Shown here one piece after another: positions 19,991 through 31,900 of a DNA stretch of 64,000 nt. Numbering within the stretch: position 1 is the stretch's first letter; each line of letters starts with the position of its first letter. The DNA is from Doris montereyensis (taxonomy: Eukaryota; Mollusca; Gastropoda; Nudibranchia; Dorididae). The DNA lies in assembly GCA_037039925.1 (NCBI GenBank), contig JAXRKP010000282.1, positions 61,001-125,000 of the forward strand, in the 5' to 3' direction. Position numbers and translations under genes: made by a program. Under the pieces are notes generated by a model. That model made no database searches, had not been told where the DNA came from, and saw only the letters and a program-made list of their open reading frames with translations.

Positions 19991-22900
19991 GTGAGTAGGA
20001 GAACAATTCATGTGCTGTCTACATGGATGGGTTTTGTTGTTGTTAGGTTGAGCAGCTATTGCTATCTTTCCACACAAAAAAATGTTTTTTAGTTTGAACT
20101 CTTAATTTGGACTTTGCTCAGAAAATTATAGTTGGGCATGCTGACATTGGATGTGTCGAGTTGGGTAGTCCGACAGAGACACACATCCCTACATTTGATA
20201 TTTATCCTTCTTTCAGATTAGGCACTGTTACATCTCTTCTTGCTCTGGCAATGACTTTTGATTTGGTTCTGAGTCTCTCTTGAAACAGAACTTTGATGTC
20301 TTACTAGTCGGTGGCCGAGTGGTAAGGCTGCCATTACTATTACTGTTGCAAATCTTCCGATGATTGTGTGACACCAGGTTTATTTTCAACTGATTTTATT
20401 TCAGGACGGAAAGACGTCAGGTTGTCGCAAATGACCTTGGAGACAGAGTCACCCCAGCAGTTGTAGCATTCACGGATCATGAAACTGTAAGCATGAACAC
20501 ACATAAGACTTTTTGTTTAAACTTCATTCATTTATTCACACAAAGGGGGACTTCTATCGACTACTTCAGACATAAAAAATTTTAACGTTCAGGTTTTTGT
20601 ATGTTTTGTTTTCAATTGGATTCTAAGGTATTGATGCTCGATCACGATTGCTGGACACTTATACAAGTTGATGGCAACAAATTATCGTTAATTTACAAAG
20701 AGATTATTTGAAATTTTCCTTTATTTAGACTTTGAATTAGGTTGTTTGCTTGTGACATTGAACATCGATCGGGGGCTTCTATTGTGATACAATAGTTTTG
20801 TACTATTGATAGACACTGATTGTTTGTTAGGTTTATTTTGGTTGAGGAGGAGATCGCCTTGTTTATAGAGCATAACTGTTGTATCTCCAGATTGGGTGAT
20901 AATTGGAAAAGATAATTAATCAGTGTAACAATGAAATCAGAATCAAATTGCTGCATGTTCCAACTAATAGAAAACGATTGTTACTTTTGACAATTTAACC
21001 ATGATGTTATCACTCCCATGAAAATTGAGAGCTTGAGGAACTTTGAAGCTATTTTTCTTGAAATTTCAAATTCAACGGTTGGTACCAACGTTATTGCTCT
21101 AAACTGGCGGGGTGGAAAATGAGAAATTAAAAACATGTACCTGTATACAGTGGTGAAATCATGAAATACAGTTTTCGATTTTCAATGTATCTTTTCCCTT
21201 GGTCTTTTGATTGCAAAGTCTTAATGCGTCGTTACGATCCTCATCATTATCATCAACTTCGTCCTTTCTCCTTTGTGTTCCAAGTCTCTCTTTGGCTCAT
21301 TCGCGGAGCCTCTTTGTAGACGTGCCATCATGGGTAGTGCTGTTGTTGTCTTTGGAATACCATACTTAACATCATCCATCTATTATTACAACTCTGGTGT
21401 TTCCGAAGATTGTTTGATATGAGAAAAGTAAAATCCTTTTCATAATATCACCCATGGCAGATTGTCGGAGCTCCGGCTAAGCAAGGCATCATCCGCAATG
21501 CCAACAACACAGTCTCTCACGTCAAACGCATTGTGGGTGTTGCAGCAGAGTGTCCCGAGGTCAAAGAATACATAAAAAAAATACCCTGTCACGGTAAGTG
21601 TGCAGAAATTACCCTGTCACAGTATGTGTGCAGAAATTACCCCTGTCACAGTATATGTGCAGAAATTACCCTGTCACAGTATGTGTGCAGAAATTACCCT
21701 GTCGCAGTATGTATGCAGAAATTACCTTGTTACAAAAAGCATGCCAAAACACACACTCACTATAACCAGTCAAAAGTACCCACTGTCACAGTAAGTATAC
21801 AGAAATACCTTGTGGCAGAAAGGTATGCAAAAGTACCCACTGTCACAGTAAGTATACAGAAATACCTTGTGGCAGAAAGGTATGCAAAAAGTACCCACTG
21901 TCACAGTAAGTATACAGAAATCAGGGATTGGGATTTTTTTTGGATTTCCGGGTTTTTTGACACGTCATGCAAAGGACCTCCAGGATTTTCAGATGAGACT
22001 TCTGGGATTTTAAAAGATTTTCAGATGAGACTTCCTGAGATTTTAAAGATTTTCAGATGAGACTTCCGAGATTTTAAAAGATTTTCAGATGAGACTTCCG
22101 AGATTTTTAAAATGATAACAAGGTAGTCTGTGTTTCCGGCCGTTCTCGCAGGTAAGGCCTGAGCCGAAACCGTTTCCACCAGACCGACCTCTTACCTGTC
22201 ACCTGCAAGCCTATCCTAATTTCATTGGCTGAATAGCCATCGGCCATTGTTGTAACCCGTATGGGACAAATACTGAAACAATGACTTTACTTCAAATTCA
22301 TATGCTGGTAAATGATTAATCGTGTCTCCCGCGAAATTAGACCAATAATCAATGATGATTGTCTTTGCTTTCCGTATCATTCATCACAAACCGTAGTCAG
22401 TGGTCACTTCATTATTCAAAATTCAAAAATGCTTGTCCTCGTATTGTTCTCGCTCTCTTGGTGCCTTAAGTAATTCGTTTTCATTGATTAATCGACTGTG
22501 ATTTATTCATTTTTGGATTATTAAGTCAATTATTCTCTTGTGCTGTGTCTGTGGTTAGAAACTAGATCTAGACTGATAGATTTTTTTTTATTTTATGGAT
22601 TCTCATTCAACGTAGAATGAAAAGCAGATCTGAAATCTAGTCCCTAAAACTTGCTAGAATCTAGGACTAGATCATGAATCCAGTGTTTTATGTTGTGCCT
22701 GGACAGTTGTCAGTAATATTAGTCAGCTACCAACCCTGAGATCCACCGGCTCGATGGTGGACGGGGTTACTTCAAAGAAAGAAACAAACAAAACTGCATA
22801 ATTTCTCTATGGCACTGTAGGTGAGCTCCACTGTATATGTGTGAATGATGTCTACGTACACTGTATAATTTCTCTATGGCACCATATGTGTGTGAGCTCA

Positions 22901-25900
22901 CTATAACTGTATGTGTGTGAATGATGTCTCATCCGTACACTGTATAATTTCTCTATGGCGATTTCCCTGTATATGTGTGAATGATGTCTACGTATGCCCG
23001 TTGTATAATTTCTCCAGGTGAGCACCTGTATATGTGTGAATGAGCTCACTGTATATGTGTGAATGATGTCTACGTACACTGTATAATTTCTAATGACGTT
23101 GTAGGTGAGCTCACTGTATATGTGTGAATGATGTCCATGTACACTGTATAATTTCTCTATGGGCGTTCATTATGTCGTCTTACACCTGTTACCTTTCCAT
23201 AAATTTCAGGTGAAGAATCAAAACGGTTTCTCTTGTTTGTGGTGGAGCACATGGGAAAACAGGCACAGTTCCGTTAAAAAGATTGTGGAGCTTCTCTACA
23301 AAAAATAAAATGTTGGGTAACGTTCGATTCCTGCATTCTTTTGCATGGCTAGTGTTTACAGGGAAACTACTTTGAAAGCACATTTATCACCCGTGATATG
23401 AGACCAGCGGAAGGTGGATTTTAAGTTTGGAGGTTCCTGTTGATGAATAGTGTCATGTATAAAGATTAGTGGTTTCTCTTTGATTTGTTATTTTTCACAC
23501 TACCAGATTTAATTATCCAAGGGATATCACCACATGATGCTGTTTTCATTTTCAGTTATTGTCTGTCTTAGCCCATTTATTTCGTATTTTCTTTGTTTTG
23601 AGTTTCTGGCTTCAAAGAACGGACCGTCTTAGGAACAGAATAAGTTTTGGATTAAAGAGGTAAATTTCAGGTTCAACTAGAGGGAAATTTTGGCTTACTG
23701 GGGGAATTTATCAAATAAAAATCCGGACAGGTTTAATCTTTTAGGCTAGCGTAGCTTCTGGACCAAGTGTGTTCAGACTTAGTGTTTTTGGGTGTTTGCG
23801 AAAGATTTCTTTTGGTTCAGTTTATAAAGGCTATCGTTTTAAGTTGGAAAAGTTTATCCTCCCAATGTTATCCCCCCCGTTGTTCTTCTCCACAGAGACG
23901 GCTCAGAGTTACAGTGGAAGCGGACATCAGATGCAGTGTTGGCCGTTCCGTCCGACTTTAGCCAAGAACAAAGAAATTTTGTCAGGTAAGGCAGGAAGTG
24001 AGGAGGGGATCTGCTTGAACCGTTTCACACACTGGAAACCTTAAAAAAAAAACCTTTTTTGGTTTTGGTGCTGTAAGCCCTGCTGTAACAATTAATATGA
24101 AAGTTTTAAGAATCTGTTAGGTTTAGTCTTCTGAATTTGCTATGGTCTGACGGGGTCTAGTTTATTGTGTTTTGTTATCAAGCATGTTTTGCTCAACAGC
24201 CAAGGTAGAAGAAGAAGTAAGTGCTTTTATCATCTGCTCTCTGGTACATTTCAAATGACAGCTTAGTGAGGATGGTTGTCAGCATCTTGAAATTTGTGCA
24301 ACTATGGCTTAGGGTCGTTATGCTCAGGACTGCTGAGTTTGTACAGGCACCCCACCCACCCCTCCCACCTAAAAATAAAGACAGAAAATGAAATAGAAAA
24401 CCACAAAGATTCACTTCGATGGATATAAATAATTATGTTGTCAGTTAATGGCACCATTTCATGTTTTCTCATAAAACCAATTGAGATTTTCTTTTTATTG
24501 CTTGCTGCTCGATTTCATGTAACATCACTTCTAGAAATTTCCTATTTTGTATAACTCTTCCTCTATTTCCCCGTTTCAGCACGGCTGCCACAAACGCAGG
24601 ATTCAACATTTTACGAGTCATCAATGAGCCTTCGGCTGCAATGCTGTTGCGTTTGACGTGAGCCAGTTAGACGGGACAGAGTGCTTGTAAGGTTGACTTT
24701 TTCCAAAAAGAGTTCTTAAGCCAAGTTAAGCTCACATTTAAAAAAAAAAAAAAAAATGTATTTAATTTAATCAGAGAATATCATGTCTTTGAGTTTTGAC
24801 AGCCTGTTGCTTAAGTTTGTTTGTTTTATTTAATTTGATTTATCCACATCCACAACTAAGGTGATCTGGGTTTTTTGTTGGTAGGATTTTAAATTTTGCC
24901 CTGTAAATAGCCAAGAGTGTTGCGATCTGCATTTGGGACATCCTTTTATCGTCCGTCTTTGATGGGACTAGGTGTCGATCCACCTACCTGGATTTTGCTT
25001 TAAAAAAATTGAAAACATTTGTCAACCGTTGATGGGGCTCGAACCCACTGAGTCCCTGTGTTGCTTAAGAAGAATGATTCATAGGAGTCATTGCTAGGTC
25101 ATACCTCTTTCCTTTCAATTATTTTTATATCACAGATTTCTAAGTTGTATCCAAATGGTTTTTGTCAGTTTTATTTCTCTACCTTCAACTGATCATCCCT
25201 TTCCCCCGTCTCAACAAACACAGCACAGTGCATGCACACACAGACATACACACACACACACACACATGGACATCCGAGAACAAAGTTCTATTTCTAATAC
25301 TTGGTTTCATTTAAATGGATTTACATTTCCATTTGTTTATTTATTTTGATTGACAAATTAGGGCAATTCGTGTTTTTTTGTTCTTTGCCAGCAAAATTTT
25401 CGTTTACCGCCTGGGCGGCACATCTCACGATGCTACGATTGTAGACGTCAAACATGGCATGTACCGCACTTTCGCCAGAATGTCTGATAACCAATTTGGA
25501 GCTGACCGATTCACTGACGTGCTGTTCGACTTTATTGCTGGAGAATTTAAACGGTAAACGGTTTTAGTTTGGTTTAGTAGTAAAGATTTTCCCCAGTTTT
25601 AATTTCATTCCTTGCTTGACTTGAATCTTGCCTGGACTGCCCTGTAAACAGCTAAGGGATCTAAGCATGCACAGAGTGTTGTGATTAGCACTCAGGACTT
25701 CCTTTTAATCGTCCGTTTTAGATGAAACTAGGTGTCAATCCACCTACCTCATTATTAGAGTATTCTTTGCGACTACAAATCCACATTTTTCTCTTTGTTC
25801 CTTGCAAATCATTATTAGGGTATTCCTTGCAAATCATTATTAAAGTATTCCTTGCAAATCATTATTAGGGTATTCCTTGCAAATCATTATTAAAGTATTC

Positions 25901-28900
25901 CTTGCAAATCATTATTAGGGTATTCCTTGCAAATCATTATTAGGGTATTCATTATTGTATTCCTTGCAAATCATTATTAAAGTATTCCTTGCAAATCATT
26001 ATTAAAGTATTCCTTGCAAATCATTATTAGGGTATTCCTTGCAAATCATTATTAAAGTATTCCTTGCAAATCATTATTAGGGTATTCCTTGCAAATCATT
26101 ATTAAAGTATTCTTGCAAATCATTATTAGGGTATTCCTTGCAAATCATTATTAAAGTATTCCTTGCAAATCATTATTAGGGTATTCTTGCAAATCATTAT
26201 TAAAGTATTCCTTGCAAATCATTATTAGGGTATTCCTTGCAAATCATTATTAAAGTATTCCTTGCAAATCATTATTAGGGTATTCCTTGCAAATCATTAT
26301 TAAAGTATTCCTTGCAAATCATTATTAGGATATTCCTTGCAAATCATTATTAGTGTATTCCTTGCAAATCATTATTAGGGTATTCCTTGCAAATCATTAT
26401 TAAAATATTCCTTGTAAATCATTATTAGGTATTCCTTGCAAATCATTATTAAAGTATTCCTTGCAAATCATTATTAGGGTATTCCTTGCAAATGATTATT
26501 AAAGTATTCCTTGCAAATCATTATTAGGGTATTCCTTGCATATCATTAATAGTGTATGCCTTGCAAATCATTAATAGTGTATTTCTTGCAGCTCGCTATT
26601 AGAGAATTTCTTGCAACTCGCTATTAGAGTATTTCTTGCAACTCGCTATTAGATTATTCCTTGCAGCTCGTTATTAGAGTATTCCTTGCAAATCATTAAT
26701 AGTGTATTCCTTGCAAATCATTATTAGAGTATTTCTTGCAACTCGTTATTAAAGTATTCATTGCAACTTATTATTAGAGTATTCTTTGCAACTCATTATT
26801 AGTGCATTCCTTGCAACTCTTATTAGAGTTTTCTTGCCACTCATTATTAGTGTATTCCTTGCAACTCATTATTAGAGTTTTTCTTGCCATCCATTCTTAG
26901 TGTATTCCTTGCAAGTCATTAATAGTGTATTTCTTGCAAATCATTATTAGAGTATTCCTTGCAACTCATCATGAAAGTATGCCTTGCAAGTCATTATTAG
27001 AGTATTCCTTGCAACTCATTATTAAAGTATGCCTTGCAAGTCATTATTAAGTTTTTCTTGCCATCCATGCTTAGTGTATTCCTTGCAAGTCATTAATAGT
27101 GTATTTCTTGCAAATCATTAATAGTGTATTCCTTGGAAATCAGTATTAGAGTATTCCTTGCAACTCACTGTCTCACACAGATTTCTTGTAGCTCCATTGA
27201 TATTTACTTTGCTTCTTGTTGATTCTCCACAGACAATACAGGGTGATATTACAGAAAACAAACGGTCTGTCAACAAGTTGAAACTGGCAGCAGAGCGTTG
27301 TAAGCACACTCTGGCAACACTGCTCAGTGCTCAATGTGCGGTGGATTCGCTGTTTGACGGAATGGATTTCCACTACAACGTTTCAAGGTCAGATCAGAGA
27401 TATGTTGGAGTTCTTAAGAGTAAAAAAAGAAGAAAACCCATGAATGCAAACAACAAACAAAAACCCACACACTGTAATTTTCTACAACACACACACTATA
27501 ATTTTCTACAACACACACTATAATTTTCTACAACACACACACTGTAATTTTCTACAACACACACACTATAATTTTCTACAACACACACACTATAAGTTTC
27601 TACAACACACACACTATAAGTTTCTACAACACACACACTATAAGTTTTTCTACAACAAACACACACTATAAGTTTCTACAACCCACACACTATAATTTTC
27701 TACAACACACACACTATAAGTTTCTACAACCCACACACTATAAGTTTCTACAACACACACACTATAAGTTTCTACAACCCACACACTATAAGTTTCTACA
27801 ACCCACACACTATAAGTTTCTACAACCCACACACTATAAGTTTCTACAACACACACACTGTAATTTTTACAACACACACACTGTAATTTTCACAAACACA
27901 CACTGTAATTTTCTACAACCCACACACTAATTTTCTAACTGTTTTCTACAACACACACACTGTAAGTTTCTACAACACACACACTATAAGTTTCTACAAC
28001 ACACACACTATAAGTTTCTACAACACACACACTGTAAGTTTCTACAACACACACACTATAAGTTTCTACAAAACACACTATAGTTTTCACAAACACACTG
28101 TAAGTTTCTACAGTTTCACACATAACACTATACACAGTTTCTATAAGTTTCAAACACACACACTGTAATTTTCTACAACCCACACTGTAAGTTTCTACAA
28201 CCCACATTCTGCCTAGATTGGGGATAAAAACCTGCGTGATGCTAGCATTCTTCACAGGAGGTGATTACTATCATCTGTTCTGCTTCACGCTATGGAAACT
28301 GGGATAAACTCTGGCCTTCTAAGCCATAATGGCCTTAAAGGAATTTTATTTTTTATATATTATATGCATGTTTTCATGGGGATATGCTATCATCATTGTG
28401 TTTGGCCCTCCCCCATACAGGGCTCGTTTTGACAGTCTGTGCAGCCCGTTGATGTCCCACTGTACGCAGCTCATACAGCAAGTCTTGGACCAGGCCGACT
28501 GTGGCAAGGAGGCCATAGCAAATACGAGTTGCTTCCCTTTGTTTTGCTTTGCCTCTTTTCTCTTCCACTTGGGAAGTTGGCTGCCTGTCGTTTGGTAGGT
28601 CCTCTTCTTCCCTTTAACCCTTTACTGCCTAGGGGTCCTCCACTATTCTAGTCTGTGTGCCTACGCCCTCATTTCGTAATTCAGTGTGTGTGTCTAAACA
28701 AAGGGAAGGAACACTGATGTAATGCCTGTGCTGTCCTGTTGAGATTAAACAGCCAGCGAAGTCCTTTAGTATTATTTGACTATAATAAAACTTGTAATCA
28801 TCACTACGACCAAGCCTTCACTTCCATACATGTGCAACGGTTATGCTAAAATGCTACAAACATCTGGGTGGATTGTCGCAGTCTTTCACGTCTGTAGCCT

Positions 28901-31900
28901 TCAGCCAAACAAACTCTTGCACGATTTATTAGCTATTTGACCTTATTTATACATATTTCTTCATGAAATTTGGCTTTGTTTGTAGGTAGCCTATTACTGT
29001 ACTTTGCTTGTAGGTAGCCTATTACTGTACTTTGCTTGTAGGTAGCCTGTACTTTGTTTGTAGGCTTTGTTATTAGTCTTTTGTACTTTGTTTTGTAGGT
29101 AGCCTATTACTGTACTTTGTTTGTAGGGTAGCCTAGTCTTTTTACTGTACTTTGTTTGTAGGTAGCCTATTACTGTACTTTGCTTTGTAGGTAGGTCTTT
29201 TACTGTACTTTGTTTGTAGGTAGCCTATTACTGTACTTTGTTTGTAGGTAGCTGGTAGTCTTTTACTGTACTTTGTTTGTAGGTAGCCTATTACTGTACT
29301 TTGTTTGTAGGTAGCCTATTACTGTACTTTGTTTGTGTAGTCTTTTGTTTGTAGGTAGTCTTTTACTGTACTTTGTTTGTAGGTAGTCTTTTACTGTACT
29401 TTGTTTGTAGGTAGCCTATTACTGTACTTTGTTTGTAGGTAGCCTATTACTGTACTTTGTTTGTAGGTAGCCTTTTTGTACTTGTTTGTGTACTTTGTTT
29501 GTAGGTAGCCTATTACTGTACTTTGTTTGTAGGTAGCCTTTTGCTAGGTAGCCTTTGTTTGTAGGTAGCCTATTACTGTACTTTGTTTGTAGGTAGTCTT
29601 TTACTGTACTTTGTTGTAGGTAGCCTTTTACTGTACTTTGTTTGTAGGTAGTCTTTTACTGTACTTTGTTTGTAGCCTAGTCTTTAGTACTGTACTTTGT
29701 TCGTAGGTAGCCTTTTACTGTACTTTGTTTGTAGGGTAGCCTATTACTGTACTTCCAGAAGCCTTTTTCTTTCTTCGATAAATGTATGCTGTTTGCAAAA
29801 ATATTTTTTTCATATATCTTTTGTTTATGTTTTTATATGGCAAACTAAAAAAACATTATAACATAAACGAAAATAAAAGTTTGAATTTCATTTTGAAGTT
29901 TTAAACACATGACCTTGTATGATAAGGAAAAAAAATCCTCTCCGCCCCAGGTGATCATCTGTGGAGGAGGAACCAAGGCACCACTTGTCAAGAAGACGAT
30001 CTGCGACTTCCTTTCATTCTCCACCCTGCTCAACAGTGTGCCGGAAGATGAAATCATCGCCTAGGTGCTGCCAAAGAGGTTAGTTGTCATGACGTCAATG
30101 CAAGTTGTTTTGTGTCCACATGTAATCCTGTGGTTAACAATGAGCTGTTTGAAGGAACATTTTTGGTGTGCGTGGAAGTTGTCAAATAACAGTGGTGATT
30201 GTCAGTTGTGTGATGTGGATTTAAATATTTTGGGTGCGTTGATTTTATTCTGTTTTACATTTGAAGATTAAAAAAAAAAGTAGTAGATGAATACTCTGTA
30301 TACACATGTCATATATCATTGGTAAAACTGTCTTAACCCACGTCCAGGATATATACGGGGTATGAGATTTTTCAAGGTGCACATGATGCATATGATGCAA
30401 ACAAAGATGTAGGTTTGTATTGCCGTCTCAATGCTGGACTTAGCTGTTTAGGTATTTCAATACGTTCAACTCTGACCATGTATGTCAAGTTTGGGCACAT
30501 TGACTATGTTGGTTTTCCATTTGCTACATTCTAAAGACTGACAGAGTTATATTGTAATACAAAAAGCATAACATAGTGTTTGCACCCATATTTGATGATT
30601 CGTTACGTTTTTTGCTTTTGAAAAATGATGTCATGCGGATTATCATATTTATATAGTTTCACCGATGATGTATACATTAATATATATAAAAATATATATA
30701 TATATATTTATATATACTCCTTTGGTTTTTTGTTTATTTCTTTGACTGTATGTCAGACTAAGAAGATTTCTGAATGTTAAATAAGTTACAAATGTTTTAA
30801 ATAATGTAAATGTGTTAAAAGGGCTTAGACAAAGTTGGCACAGTGGTGACCGCCTAAATGCCCGCTGTCATAATGCCTGTTTTGCCTAAATGCCCGCATT
30901 CACAGTGAAACCGAATCTTTTCTATATGCCCGTTTCAAAAACAAGATTTCCCCCTAAATGCTCAGTCTAAACGGCATCTGCAGGTATCGTTTTCTCCAAA
31001 TTATCACAAAATGCGTCTAATTGATATTAAAAAAATATTTGTCTTATCATACATGTAATCCCCTTGCTAATAGGGCTAATGCCCGTCAACAATGTGCCAT
31101 GCACTGTGACCACCCTTCATTACCTACCCATTGTGATGTAATAAAAGATGACCAGTCTTCTCTTCACAACTCCACCCACTGCACAGCACAGCCTTTGTTC
31201 CATTGGATCACTGGTTTGTCACTGGGCAATGAGAATCTAAGTCTTTCACAGCTCCACCCACTGTACAGCACAGCCTTTGTTCCATTGGATCACTGGTTTA
31301 TCACTGGGCAATGAGAATCTAAGTCTTTCATAACTCCACCCACTGTACAGCACAGCCTTTGTTCCATTGGATCACTGGTTTGTCACTGGGCAACTAGAAT
31401 CTAAGTCTTTTGGACACCCACGGCTCTTTATTGATGTTGTAAGTTGCATGTCATCACCTGGTGTTTTTAGTAGACCGGGCACGATCGAGGGACAAAGTAT
31501 GAACAGATGAACAGTTTTATTGCTCCCTGTCTTCGTTGTCTGTATCCATTGTGCCTTCGGTTCTTCGTGGCCTGCGCGCTCACCACCTTAATGCTAGAGA
31601 GCGAAATGGTTTCCAGGTGTACCTATTTCTCATATTACATTTTTCGTAAATGTTGAATTTCTGCACCAAATTGGATAAACTCCTTGATGATCACCCCACC
31701 CTCAAGATTGTTGCCCCTGACCTACTTTCGCCTAAATGCCTATTTCGCTTAAATGCCAGTTTTCTCTGCCGGGCATTTAGGCGGTTACTACTGTATTTTC
31801 AAAAGGATTAAAAAATTGTCTTATTTATGGCCACAAGTATTATCTGTTTAAACTCTCTCTTTTGCATTGATCTGATGAGATGAATCTTTTCTCCCATCCA

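Noticed and set aside
25750..27170. Array resembling a CRISPR or containing telomeric TTAGGG words
   Set aside because: There are no unique spacers, the genome is animal, and the ttagggt word is just part of the 25-bp unit in an intron.
27444..28255. Repeated VVETYSV / THYKFLQ frames in intron 8
   Set aside because: They arise from a 24-bp minisatellite unit in a proven intron between two HSPA14 exons.
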